From Opitutus sp. GAS368 (lineage in GTDB: Bacteria > Verrucomicrobiota > Verrucomicrobiia > Opitutales > Opitutaceae), in contig CAMBVX010000004.1 of the NCBI GenBank assembly GCA_945871085.1, positions 1-54,643 on the forward strand: a DNA stretch of 54,643 bases, in the 5' to 3' direction. The notes under the pieces are model-generated. The model searched no databases. It was not told the origin of the DNA and saw only the letters and a program-made list of their open reading frames with translations. Of this stretch, positions 18,201 through 27,323 are shown in pieces. The position numbers were made by a program, and so were the translations under genes. The stretch's first letter is position 1; each line of letters opens with the position of its first letter.

Positions 18201-20252
18201 TTACGCCGCGAGACCACACCGCACCAGCAGCGCCTGCAGGTCGGGATCACGCCCCATAAACCGACGAAACAACTCCGCCGGATCGGTCGCATTGCCCTGA
18301 CTCAAAATCGTCTCGATAAACTCCGCTCCGACTCTCGCGTTGAAAATCCCCTCGCGCTTGAACCGCGTAAACGCGTCCGCATCGAGCACCTCCGCCCACT
18401 TGTAGGAGTAGTAACCGGCGGCATACCCCACCGGATCGGAGAAGATATGTGTAAATTTCTTCACCACCGTCGGCGCCGCCGGCTCGGTCGGCGCGAGGCA
18501 GTTCGCCACCGCCGCGCGCGCCTTTCCCTCGACGTCGGCTTCACCGGCGAATTCGGCCGTCCGCATGTGCATCAAGAGGTCCATCTTCGCCAGCGCCACT
18601 TGTCGCATCGTCCCACAGGCCGAGCGAAAATTCTTCGCGGCCGTGAGTTTGAGAAAAATCTCCTCCGGGATCGCCGCCCCTGTCTCATGATGCCGGGCGA
18701 ACAGGTCCAAGCTCTCGCGCTCCCACGCCCAGTTTTCCATGATTTGCGAGGGTAGTTCGACGAAGTCCCACGCGACGTTGACCCCATTGAGCGACTTGAT
18801 TTCCACCTCGCCCAGGAGGTGATGGAGCAGATGCCCAAACTCGTGAAACACCGTCTCCACTTCGCGATGCTTGAGCAGCGCCGGCTTCCCCTCGCTCGGT
18901 GGCGTCATGTTGCCACACATGAGTCCGAGATGCGGCACCCGCGAACCATCGGCGCGCGGTCCGCCGGTAATCAGATAGTTCATCCAAGCCCCACCGCGTT
19001 TCGATTCACGAGGATACCAATCCGCGTAGAACGACCCGACGTGCCGACCGCGCCCATCGCGCACATCATAAAATTTCACTTCCGGATGCCACGTCTCGAC
19101 TTCGTGCGCCCCTCGTTCGACCACTCGCAAACCAAACACCCGCCCCGCGAGCTCAAACAAGCCCGCGATTACGCGGTCCATCGGGAAATACGGCCGCAAA
19201 ATTTCCTCGTCAAAATCGTAGCGCGACTGCCGAAGTTTTTCCGACCAGTAGAGCAACTCCCACGGAGCCAGCCGCGCCGCCTCGCCACCGGTCTGCTGCG
19301 CCTTAAACTCCTCCAACTCCTGACACTCGCGCGTGAAAGCGCCCTTGGCCCGCGCCTCCATATCCTCCATAAACGCGAGCGCCCGTGCGCCCGTTTTGGC
19401 CATGCGCCGCTCGAGCACTAAGTCGGCGAAGTGCGCCTTGTTCAGCACCGCCGCCTTTTCCGCCCGCAGCGTCAGGATGCGCCCGATCAGCGGTGCATTA
19501 TCTTGCGGGGCCGTGGCTCCGATCGCGGCCGACGCCGTCCACAGCTCGCGCCTCAGCGCTTCATCGGCGAGGTAGGTCATGAACGGCTCGACCGACGGCA
19601 TGTGCAGCGTGAAGCGCCAACCCGCGAGGCCCTTCGCCTCCGCCCCGCGTCGCGCCGCCGCCTTCGCGTGGGCGGGCAGTCCCGCGAGCCGCGCCTCCTC
19701 GGTCACCACGAGCTGCCACGCGTTGGTGGCATCGAGCACGTTTTCGGAATATTTCTGCGTGATCTGCGCGAGTTCCGTCTGGATCGCCTCCAGCCGAGTC
19801 CTCGCCGCGGCCGGCAAATCCGCTCCCGCCTGCTGAAAATCCGCCACCGTCTCGTCGAGGAACCGCCGATGAATCCCCGTCAACGCGCGCGCTTCCACCG
19901 TCGCCGCGACCGCCTTCAAACGTATCCACAATCCTGCGTTGAGCGGAATGCTCGCAGAGAATGCCGAGACGCCCGGCAGCATCGCATTGTGCGCGTCACG
20001 CAACGCCGGCGAGTCCGCGACCGATTGCAGATGCGTGACTTTGGCCCACGCCAGATGCAACGCGTCCGTCGCCGTTTCCAGCGCGAGAAACGTGTTCGCG
20101 TAAGTCAACGCCCCAAGGTCGCGCGCGGCGATCGCGTCGACGGCACCTTTGGCCTGCTCAAGCGCCGCTTCGATCGCCGGTGCCACCTGCTCAGGAGCAA
20201 GCTCGGACCAACGGATGTGAAACGCAGGATCTAGAAACGGATTGGCGGACAT
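18201..20252 (-). CDS. prlC: M3-family oligopeptidase (oligopeptidase A type)
   Basis: 683 residues from ATG at 20252 (MSANPFLDPAFHIRWSELAP), matching the usual family start; 19 more codons upstream are unlikely. The zinc-binding motif HEFGHLLHH occurs at about residues 470-478, with the downstream Glu ligand in the segment WDFVELPSQIMENW. YDFDEEILRPYFPMD and RYDF-type conserved blocks precede it. It is a cytoplasmic metallopeptidase that degrades peptides of roughly 8-20 residues, including cleaved signal peptides. Length is typical. Confidence 0.92.
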   Translation of the reverse strand: MSANPFLDPAFHIRWSELAPEQVAPAIEAALEQAKGAVDAIAARDLGALTYANTFLALETATDALHLAWAKVTHLQSVADSPALRDAHNAMLPGVSAFSASIPLNAGLWIRLKAVAATVEARALTGIHRRFLDETVADFQQAGADLPAAARTRLEAIQTELAQITQKYSENVLDATNAWQLVVTEEARLAGLPAHAKAAARRGAEAKGLAGWRFTLHMPSVEPFMTYLADEALRRELWTASAAIGATAPQDNAPLIGRILTLRAEKAAVLNKAHFADLVLERRMAKTGARALAFMEDMEARAKGAFTRECQELEEFKAQQTGGEAARLAPWELLYWSEKLRQSRYDFDEEILRPYFPMDRVIAGLFELAGRVFGLRVVERGAHEVETWHPEVKFYDVRDGRGRHVGSFYADWYPRESKRGGAWMNYLITGGPRADGSRVPHLGLMCGNMTPPSEGKPALLKHREVETVFHEFGHLLHHLLGEVEIKSLNGVNVAWDFVELPSQIMENWAWERESLDLFARHHETGAAIPEEIFLKLTAAKNFRSACGTMRQVALAKMDLLMHMRTAEFAGEADVEGKARAAVANCLAPTEPAAPTVVKKFTHIFSDPVGYAAGYYSYKWAEVLDADAFTRFKREGIFNARVGAEFIETILSQGNATDPAELFRRFMGRDPDLQALLVRCGLAA

Positions 20253-20313
20253 GCCGCGAAAGACCAGCCGCACACCGGCGATGTCAAACCGCAAAACCTC
20301 ACCGGGCAAAATC

Positions 20314-22146
20314 TCACCACGCGTAACTCGCGCCCAACGATATCTGCCGCCGCGCCGCTGGCACCGCCGGGACTTCTTGGAAACGATCGTCCCACAAATT
20401 GTCCGCCATCGCGGAAAATTCGACGCCCCGCCAAACGCGCGGACGATAGACCAGCCCGAGCGAACTCGTCACCGTCGAGTCGCCGCCGATCACCCGCAGG
20501 AGATTGTCCGCTTGGATCCGCGCGACATTGTCCATCCGCACCTCAAAGCCCCCGCCGAGACGACCCGTGATCGCGGCGGTCAGCCGGTGCCGCGCGTAGT
20601 TGAGCGCGTAGAAACTGGCATCGACCACCGCCCCGCGATAGCCGGCATTTTTGGTCAAGGCCGTGTAGCCCAAGACCAGATCCACCGCACTCCAAGCGCG
20701 CCGCGCAACCAGCTCCACGCCGGTCGTGTCGATGTCGACCGCATTAGCTGCACGCGCGGTCACTCCACGCCGAAACGTCCAGTCCACCAACGCGTCATCG
20801 CGCCGATAGAAAACCGCCGCCTGACCCGACCAACCCGCCAGTGCGAAACTCGCCCCGAGTTCGAGGTTGCGACTAGTCTCACGGCCCAGATTCGCATTCC
20901 CGCGAAACAGCCCGGCCACCGCACTCGAGTTCAGCGCAGTGTAGGTCGGCACCTGTGTCGTTTGCGCGAAACTGAAATGGATCCGCTTCAGCGCCGACGA
21001 TGGACGTTCGCGGGCGATCTCCACTATCGGAGACACTTTTCCTCCCCCGCGATTACCATCGTCGAAGCCGGCCCCGGCCTTCACGACCACCCGCTCACCA
21101 AGGACCGGGGTCCACGTTTTCTCGGGCACCAACGAGAGTTTGCTCAGAGTGCGTGAAAGAAATCGTCCCGCGGTGAGCGACGTCGACTTGAGTTCGTCGG
21201 CCAGAACTTCGCCGCGGAAATTAACCGCCAAGTCCCCCGCAGTTTTCCGCCCGCCGACGGCCGCACCTTGCGCCCACGTGGTGTGTTGAAACGGGTGCAC
21301 CGGTCCCACCGGCGCGAAGCGGTTAAAGGCATAGTCGTCCTTATTCCGCCGATACCACGCACCCGCTTCGACGAAGTCGCCGCCGCCCAACTCCGCCCGA
21401 TGATTCAGCGCGAACAACTGCGTCTGGAGATTTTCGGTCTCGTTAGAATTGAACGGCGTATAGAGATTTGGCCATCCAAAGAACTTCGCTTGGTAGCCGG
21501 CAAAGAGGTCCGTTTGGGCGGTCGCGCCGGCCAACTGCACGCGCGCATTGATCCGGTCGAAGTCTTGTTCGCCGAAGGGCACGGAGCCATTCGACTCCGA
21601 ACGCGCCCACGCGACATCCGCGCCCAACCGCTGCCCACCGACGCGGGCGTCACTCAACCAGCCCTGATAAATTTCCTGGCGATTCAAGCCATACTGCCCG
21701 GCCGCGAGCGCCAGTGAGCCGCCGGAACGAATCGGCCGCCATCCGTAGGCCACGGCACCCACCGTGGAATTCGCGGCGTGGAGGGCATGGTCAACGCCGG
21801 TGAGAATCTCCGGCGCTCCCAGCATCGGCGGTGCCACCGGGATCTCCGCCAGATAGTGGCCCGTTTGGGGATCAAAGACCGATACCGCGCCGAGACGAAA
21901 CCCGGTGTTCTCAAAAATTCCGCCGCGGATCGTCACATCGGCCTGCGCCTCCGCGAGATTGCGTGCCGCGATGTCGAGACGCGGCTCGAACCGCAACACC
22001 GAGACCGGCATCGCAAACGTTCCCACGGGAGATTGATTCGCCACCCGCGTCGAATAGACCGCCACTCCCGGGATGTTCACCGGGACATCTTGCGCGCAGA
22101 CCGTCAGCATCACCCCGGCACCGAGAAGAAAAATCGCAGATTTCAT
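20314..22146 (-). CDS. TonB-dependent outer-membrane receptor
   Basis: 610 residues from ATG at 22146 (MKSAIFLLGAGVMLTVCAQ, a signal peptide); a 17-residue upstream extension was rejected. A compact plug is visible (DVTIRGGIFENTGFRLGAVS ... GGSLALAAGQYG) followed by a beta-barrel with many alternating strands, ending in LGASYAW with the terminal aromatic needed for barrel insertion. FSQTTQVPTY-like (FAQTTQVPTYTAL) and GNANLGRETSRNLELG segments are typical of vitamin B12/siderophore-type receptors. It imports an unknown ligand. No B12 riboswitch was found in the 145 bp upstream. Its energy would come from a TonB system; the only tonB seen here is frameshifted. Confidence 0.87.
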   Translation of the reverse strand: MKSAIFLLGAGVMLTVCAQDVPVNIPGVAVYSTRVANQSPVGTFAMPVSVLRFEPRLDIAARNLAEAQADVTIRGGIFENTGFRLGAVSVFDPQTGHYLAEIPVAPPMLGAPEILTGVDHALHAANSTVGAVAYGWRPIRSGGSLALAAGQYGLNRQEIYQGWLSDARVGGQRLGADVAWARSESNGSVPFGEQDFDRINARVQLAGATAQTDLFAGYQAKFFGWPNLYTPFNSNETENLQTQLFALNHRAELGGGDFVEAGAWYRRNKDDYAFNRFAPVGPVHPFQHTTWAQGAAVGGRKTAGDLAVNFRGEVLADELKSTSLTAGRFLSRTLSKLSLVPEKTWTPVLGERVVVKAGAGFDDGNRGGGKVSPIVEIARERPSSALKRIHFSFAQTTQVPTYTALNSSAVAGLFRGNANLGRETSRNLELGASFALAGWSGQAAVFYRRDDALVDWTFRRGVTARAANAVDIDTTGVELVARRAWSAVDLVLGYTALTKNAGYRGAVVDASFYALNYARHRLTAAITGRLGGGFEVRMDNVARIQADNLLRVIGGDSTVTSSLGLVYRPRVWRGVEFSAMADNLWDDRFQEVPAVPAARRQISLGASYAW

Positions 22147-22235
22147 CTCGTGACTCGGTAGCAGCCTATTCAGTGAAAACAAGACCTCTGTTTTCAATTC
22201 CTTCGTCTTGCCTTAACAAGGTCGCGGACTCCCCC

Positions 22236-22268
22236 AAAAAAAAGAACCCCGGAGTAAATCCGAGGTTC
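22236..22268 (-). terminator. Rho-independent terminator of the ferredoxin gene
   Basis: Read on the minus strand: GAACCTCGG, a 7-base loop, CCGGGGTTC (one G-T wobble), then eight T (22243-22236). It lies 23 bp after the ferredoxin stop, insulating the receptor gene downstream. Confidence 0.88.
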
Positions 22269-22291
22269 GCGGACGGCCCTGAAAACGACGC

Positions 22292-22528
22292 TTACTCTTC
22301 GCCGTCGTTCCCAATGGCTTCAACCGGGCAACCTTCAAGTGCCTCCATGCACAGCGCCACGTCTTCTTCGGTCGTCGGCTGCTTGTGCACATAAGAATAC
22401 CCGCCGTCGTCGTGGCGCGTAAAGAATGCCGGAGCGGTTTCACGGCAAAGGTCACAGTCGATGCACTGTTGATCGACGAAGAACTTTCCGGCTGCGTTCG
22501 GGGCCCACTTGTCAGCTTTGTTTGCCAT
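22292..22528 (-). CDS. Small [4Fe-4S] ferredoxin
   Basis: 78 residues from ATG at 22528 (MANKADKWAPN). Cysteines C22, C25 and C28 (QCIDCDLC) and C67 before Pro (GCPVEAIG) are the ligands of one [4Fe-4S] cluster; C60 is additional. The protein is acidic and soluble, as expected for a low-potential electron carrier, for example to a P450 or a reductase. It is monocistronic: a strong terminator follows, and the gene upstream is divergent (rhomboid). The partner enzyme is not in the window. Confidence 0.92.
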   Translation of the reverse strand: MANKADKWAPNAAGKFFVDQQCIDCDLCRETAPAFFTRHDDGGYSYVHKQPTTEEDVALCMEALEGCPVEAIGNDGEE

Positions 22529-22790
22529 AGAAGAACCGAACAAAGGAAATTTTTTGCAGGGCTGTCAAGCGGGCACACCGTGCGCCTCCGGGCGCCGCCT
22601 CATCCCGCATTCTTGCCCGCGGCGCGGATCGGGTAGACTTGCCTTGTCGGCCGCACTCCTGCCGCCGAAAGCCGGTCCGTACGAAGGCGGATCAGTCTCG
22701 CTCGCGCGTTTGCCAGTGCCGAAAAGGTCTGCCTGCCGAAGAGCGGGGAGCCGGCTTGTCTTTGCCCCGCTCGACCTTAACTTCCCGCCG

Positions 22791-23684
22791 ATGCTTTCCG
22801 ACCGTCCCTATCTGCGCGGCGACTATCAGACCGAGCGGACCTCATTCCTCCTTTGGCTCCTCTCCGCCGTCATCGCGGGTTTTGTGGTCCAGAATGTCGT
22901 CGGCCTCTGGTTCGAGAGCCCTGCGTTTGAGCAACTGTGCGCTCTCTCAACTGAGAGCTTGGGGCACGGTGCACTCTGGACCCTCGTCAGCTACCCGCTC
23001 GTGCACCGCAATGTGCTGCACCTTTTTCTGGTGATGTTCGGCGTGTTTTTCCTTGGCCGGGAGCTGATGCCGATCATCGGCGAGCGCCGCCTCGCTTGGC
23101 TCACCGCAGCCGCAGTCGTGGGCGGCGCTCTGTTCTGGTTCGCCGTCCACGCTGGTCACCAGGGCAGCGTCGTGGGGGCGAGCCCGATTCTCTGCAGTTA
23201 CTTGATCGTCTTCGCCTGTTTTTTTCCCAATCGAGAAATTTCGTTCCTGTTCTTCTTCCTCTTTCCCGTCACGACGCGTCCCAAGTATCTTGCATGGCTG
23301 GCGGTCGGAATCGACCTCGTGGGCTTCTTCCTGAGCGAAACTTCCGCCGGAACCCTTCACACCGGCGTCCCACATTCCGCCCACTTGGGTGCGATGGCCG
23401 CCGGGTGGCTTTACTTCCGCTACGTTCACGAGTCCCACCGCAATGGATTCAATCGACGCCTGCGAGTTGGTTTACCGCCATGGCTGAAAGGCTCGCCGAA
23501 GCCCGCGGCCACGCTTCCCCCGGCGACGGCCCCAGCCCCCCGCCTTGCGTCCAACGATCGCGCCGGTCTTCGGGCCGAGGTGGATCGCATCCTCGACAAG
23601 ATCAACAGCCACGGTTTTGGCTCCCTGACGGTCGCCGAGAAACGCGTCCTCGACGAGGCCAAGGACTTGCTGAGCCGTCCCTAA
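22791..23684 (+). CDS. Rhomboid-family intramembrane protease with C-terminal DUF6576
   Basis: 297 residues from ATG 22791. Six hydrophobic segments; HRNVLHLFLVMFGVFFLG is the rhomboid TM2 motif, S131 lies in VVGASPIL and H198 in HSAHLGAMAAG, giving the Ser/His dyad. The normal GxSG is GASP here, with Pro after the Ser. After a Pro/Ala linker the last 45 residues (VDRILDKINSHGFGSLTVAE) match the small cytoplasmic domain often fused to rhomboids of this phylum. It cleaves transmembrane proteins within the inner membrane if active. Diverges from the ferredoxin gene across 262 bp. Confidence 0.85.
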   Translation: MLSDRPYLRGDYQTERTSFLLWLLSAVIAGFVVQNVVGLWFESPAFEQLCALSTESLGHGALWTLVSYPLVHRNVLHLFLVMFGVFFLGRELMPIIGERRLAWLTAAAVVGGALFWFAVHAGHQGSVVGASPILCSYLIVFACFFPNREISFLFFFLFPVTTRPKYLAWLAVGIDLVGFFLSETSAGTLHTGVPHSAHLGAMAAGWLYFRYVHESHRNGFNRRLRVGLPPWLKGSPKPAATLPPATAPAPRLASNDRAGLRAEVDRILDKINSHGFGSLTVAEKRVLDEAKDLLSRP

Positions 23685-23858
23685 AGTCGCCTCCCCCCCC
23701 GGTCGCCGAGGCCCCCTATTCGCCGAACTACCCCGCGCTCCGCCCTCCCACCGCCGCCGGCTGCTCTGAATCCCTGCTGGCCAAATGAAATGCCCTCACG
23801 CCTTGAATCTCGCTCGATTGCGTGAAACATTCCGCAGCAATTCTACTCTTATCACCCC

Positions 23859-26087
23859 ATGATTCGCGTCTCTACCGCCCGTCGCCTTGTAGCCGTCTTC
23901 GTCTGTGCCTGCGCCTTCGCGACGGCCTCCTCGGCTCCTGATCGAAAATTCTCGACCTCCGACACGCTCAAGACTGAGGCCACTACGTTGGTTAAGCTCC
24001 TAGAACAGATGCATTATGCGCACGATAGCGTCCGCAGCGCCGATTTCGCCCAAGTCGTTCCCGACTATATGGCCGAACTCGACGGCCAGCACTTGTTCTT
24101 CCTCGGAAGTGACCGCGCCACGTTCACCGAAAAATACGGAAAAAGCGTCTACTATAACACCGGGTTCTTGGGCAATATCGACGCCGCCTACGAAATCTTT
24201 AATGTTTACCAAAGCCGGGTCGAAGGGCGCGTAAACTGGATCCTCGAAGAGCTGAAAAAAGAAGTCGACCTGACTGTGCCGGAAACCTACCGCGCCGACC
24301 GGACCAAGTCCGAATGGCCCTCCACCGCGGCGGCTTCGGACGACCTGTGGCGCAAGCGTCTGAAGTTTGAACTCGTTGGTGAAATTCTGAACAAGAAGAC
24401 CGCCGAAGAGGCCAAGGTGACGATCAAGAAGCGTTACGAGCGCATGCTGAAAAACGTGTCGGAAATCGACGGCGGCAATCTGGCCGAACTCTACCTCAGC
24501 ACCATCGCGCACCTCTATGACCCTCATTCAACTTACTTCTCCGCGGATACCTTCGAGGATTTCGCCATCCAGATGAAGCTCAAGCTCTGCGGTATCGGTG
24601 CCGTCCTCGGACTCGAAGAGGACAACTGTGTCGTCAAAGAGATCGTCGCAGGTGGCCCCGCTGACTTGGGTCGCATTCTGAAGCCTAACGACAAGATTAT
24701 GTCCGTCGCTCAGACGGGTAAAGAGCCCGTCGAAATCATCGGTATGAAGCTCCGTAAAATTGTCGATATGATCCGCGGCGAAAAAGACACCGTGGTTCAT
24801 CTTTCAGTGCTGCCTGCCGATGCCACCGATCCTTCGGTTCGCAAGGAGATCGTGATCACGCGGGACTTCGTGAAACTGAACGCCGCCCGCGCCCGCGCCG
24901 CCGTCTTTCAAGTTCCCGGCGCGGAAGGCACCGAACGCTCCTTGGGCGTCATTACGCTGCCCGCCTTCTACGCGGATGATGATGGCGATACCGATAAGGA
25001 AAAAAGCACGGCGTCAAAAGATGTCGCCCGACTGATCGAGCAACTGAAACAACAAGGAATCCAAGGCCTCGTGCTTGACCTCCGTCGCAACGGGGGCGGC
25101 TACCTCTCGGAAGCCATCGAACTCGCCGGACTTTTCATCAAAAAAGGTCCGGTCGTCCAGGTGAAGAATTTTGCGGGCGAGATTCAGGTGGACACCGACA
25201 ACAATGAGAAAATTGCCTACTCTGGTCCGCTCGCCGTCCTTGTGGATCGGTTTAGCGCGTCGGCTTCCGAGATCGTCGCCGGCGCGCTGCAAAACTACGG
25301 CCGTGCCGTCGTCATCGGAGATAATTCCACCCACGGCAAAGGCTCCGTGCAACAAGTCGTCGAAATGAAGCAGGTCGACCGCACGCTCGCCTACGCGAGG
25401 AACAAGGACGGCTCTCCCGCCAAGACTGGCGCCGCGAAGTTCACCATCCAAAAATATTACCTACCCAGCGGCGATTCCACGCAGCTTAAAGGTGTCGTGC
25501 CCGACATCGTGCTGCCGTCAGTGAGCAACCTGATCTCCGGGATAGGCGAGGCCGACCTCCCGCACGCGCTCGTGTGGGACAAGATTCCCACCAGCGTATT
25601 CGATGGTGCCCCGCTCGATGCGAAAGTTCTCACACCGCTACGCCAATCGAGTCTTGAGCGTCAGGCAAAATTCGAAGAATTCGCCTACCTAAGGAAGAAC
25701 ATCGAGTGGTTCAAAGCCCGCCAGGAGCAGAAGCTGATTTCGGTCAATCTCGACGAACGAAAACGGCAGAAGGAAACCGACGACGCTTTCCGCAAAGTAA
25801 TGAATGCCGAGAAAAAACTTTTGGCTAAGAACGACTACACGTTCAAAGAATTTCGTCTCGGCCCGCCCGCCCTACCCCGCATCAAAGCTCCCAAGAAAGC
25901 CGCCGACAAGGAGGACGACGACGTCGAAGACGAAGATGCCGTCGAAGAGGAAAACGACACCTACATCAAAAACGACGTGCATCTCCGGGAGACGCTGCGG
26001 GTCGTGAACGATGCCGTGAGCCTCGGCAGCAACAAAGCGCACTGGGCCAGCAATCGCCCACCGCTCACCGCCGCCAGCGGAGGCTAA
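23859..26087 (+). CDS. prc: Tail-specific / C-terminal processing protease (Prc, S41)
   Basis: 742 residues with a signal peptide (cleavage near ATASSA-PDR). N-terminal helical DUF3340-like region, a PDZ domain around 240-320 (KLCGIGAVLGLEEDNCVVKE), and the S41 core with S468 in FSASASEIV and K494 in THGKGSVQ as the Ser/Lys dyad. GLVLDLRRNGGGYL is the conserved substrate groove. The C-terminus has an acidic tract (DKEDDDVEDEDAVEEE) that E. coli Prc lacks in this form. It degrades or trims periplasmic proteins such as cell-wall hydrolases and lipoproteins. The codon choice is less extreme than in the Ig gene. Confidence 0.93.
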   Translation: MIRVSTARRLVAVFVCACAFATASSAPDRKFSTSDTLKTEATTLVKLLEQMHYAHDSVRSADFAQVVPDYMAELDGQHLFFLGSDRATFTEKYGKSVYYNTGFLGNIDAAYEIFNVYQSRVEGRVNWILEELKKEVDLTVPETYRADRTKSEWPSTAAASDDLWRKRLKFELVGEILNKKTAEEAKVTIKKRYERMLKNVSEIDGGNLAELYLSTIAHLYDPHSTYFSADTFEDFAIQMKLKLCGIGAVLGLEEDNCVVKEIVAGGPADLGRILKPNDKIMSVAQTGKEPVEIIGMKLRKIVDMIRGEKDTVVHLSVLPADATDPSVRKEIVITRDFVKLNAARARAAVFQVPGAEGTERSLGVITLPAFYADDDGDTDKEKSTASKDVARLIEQLKQQGIQGLVLDLRRNGGGYLSEAIELAGLFIKKGPVVQVKNFAGEIQVDTDNNEKIAYSGPLAVLVDRFSASASEIVAGALQNYGRAVVIGDNSTHGKGSVQQVVEMKQVDRTLAYARNKDGSPAKTGAAKFTIQKYYLPSGDSTQLKGVVPDIVLPSVSNLISGIGEADLPHALVWDKIPTSVFDGAPLDAKVLTPLRQSSLERQAKFEEFAYLRKNIEWFKARQEQKLISVNLDERKRQKETDDAFRKVMNAEKKLLAKNDYTFKEFRLGPPALPRIKAPKKAADKEDDDVEDEDAVEEENDTYIKNDVHLRETLRVVNDAVSLGSNKAHWASNRPPLTAASGG

Positions 26088-26254
26088 TTCCCGTCCGTTT
26101 TCATAGTGAGCTTGACCGCCAGGGAGGGAGGCGGCGGGCTTGTAGGTGATCTTTCGTTTCGCCGACTGGCCACGTCCTGATTCTAATTCGCTTTCATCGT
26201 TCGCGTCAGACCTCCTGAGCTGTCCCTGAAGCGAAGGGGAAGGGTAGGCCGTCT

Positions 26255-26405
26255 GACGCTCGAGTCCTTCGTAGTGGGACGTGTCGCCAGATTCGGCAGC
26301 GACATTGACGATGAGGAGCACGCGGCACTTGTAGGCCGGCCGCGAGGGATGAGTTCTTGCCGTCGGTATCCTTGACGAGGACCTCGAATGGTATCTGAGC
26401 GCGAA
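26255..26405 (-). pseudogene. Relic of a glutathione peroxidase gene
   Basis: On the minus strand, one frame reads IPFEVLVKDTDGKNSSLA and, after a net frameshift near 26335, another frame reads AYKCRVLLIVNVAAESGDTS then HYEGLER. This is the start of the glutathione peroxidase fold (F-x-V-x-D-x-D-G-K, then V-L-L-x-V-N-V-A-x-x-C/U-G), but the catalytic Cys/Sec is Ser and the rest of the protein is unrecognisable. The remainder of the gap 26088-26530 shows no other gene. Loss of both frame and active site marks it as decayed rather than a sequencing slip. Confidence 0.75.
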
Positions 26406-26530
26406 GTGCTACGAGGCACGGCACGCGCAGGGCGGAAACGCGGAGCAAGATTCGCCTAGCGCCACGCGGCTGCGCTGGCCCGAGCGGGTCAATCGACCGC
26501 AACGGAATTCGCTGCGACGTCCGACCGCGG

Positions 26531-27319
26531 CTATCGTCCACCCGGGGCCAGCCCGCGTTCGCTCGCCCGCGCAAAGGCGAGCACCCGGGCGAACTCAGCG
26601 CTCGCAGCCTGCGGGTGGGCGGCGAGTTTTTCGAGCGCTTGCGAGCGATTGAGACCGTCACGGTAGAGGAGCCGGTGGATCTGTTTTACTCGGTCGAGCT
26701 GTTCGGCCGTGAACCCGTTACGTTCGAGGCCGACGCGGTTGATCGCGCGAACCTCCGCCGGCGTGCCATCGGCGATGAAAAACGGAGGCAAGTCGTGCAC
26801 AAGTTTGGCCGTCGCCGAGAGCATAGCATACGCACCGAGGCGGCAGAATTGGTGAATGCCGCCATAGCCGCCGATCACGACGTGGTTCTCGACCGTGACG
26901 TGGCCGGCCAGCACGGCCCCGTTACTCATGATAATATTGTCACCCAGCACGCAATCGTGGGCGACATGACAGGTCGCGAGGAGGACATTGTTATCACCAA
27001 TCCGGGTGAAGTCGCCGTCATTGGTGGCGCAATGGATCGAGACGTATTCGCGGAAGACGTTGCGGTCGCCAATAAGCAAGCCGGGATTGCCGCCGGCGAA
27101 CTTGAGGTCCTGGGTTTTTCCGCCGATGCACGCGTAAGGAAACACTTCGCAGGCCTTGCCCAGCTGGGTGTTGCCTTCGACCGACGCGTGGTGGTGCAGG
27201 TGGGTGCCCTCACCCAAGGTGACGCCCGCACCGACGTAAGCATAAGCACCGACCACGACGTCGGGGCCGAGTCGCGCGCCGGATTCGATGATGGAGGTGG
27301 CGTGGATCTTGGCGGCCAT
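26531..27319 (-). CDS. lpxA: UDP-N-acetylglucosamine acyltransferase LpxA
   Basis: 262 residues from ATG 27319 (MAAKIHATSIIESGARLGPD). The left-handed beta-helix is visible as hexapeptide repeats, and the catalytic region reads NNVLLATCHVAHDCVLG; the substrate loop GGKTQDLKFAGG is conserved. It attaches a hydroxyacyl chain from ACP to UDP-GlcNAc, the first step of lipid A synthesis in the cytoplasm. The C-terminal helical domain (LDRVKQIHRLLYRDGLNRSQ) is normal. The gene starts 4 bp after lpxC-fabZ, so they are co-transcribed and supply consecutive enzymes. Confidence 0.96.
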   Translation of the reverse strand: MAAKIHATSIIESGARLGPDVVVGAYAYVGAGVTLGEGTHLHHHASVEGNTQLGKACEVFPYACIGGKTQDLKFAGGNPGLLIGDRNVFREYVSIHCATNDGDFTRIGDNNVLLATCHVAHDCVLGDNIIMSNGAVLAGHVTVENHVVIGGYGGIHQFCRLGAYAMLSATAKLVHDLPPFFIADGTPAEVRAINRVGLERNGFTAEQLDRVKQIHRLLYRDGLNRSQALEKLAAHPQAASAEFARVLAFARASERGLAPGGR

Positions 27320-27323
27320 GCGC

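Noticed and set aside
22147-22235. Cobalamin riboswitch before the TonB-dependent receptor
   Set aside because: The leader is too short and the conserved B12-box sequence is absent.
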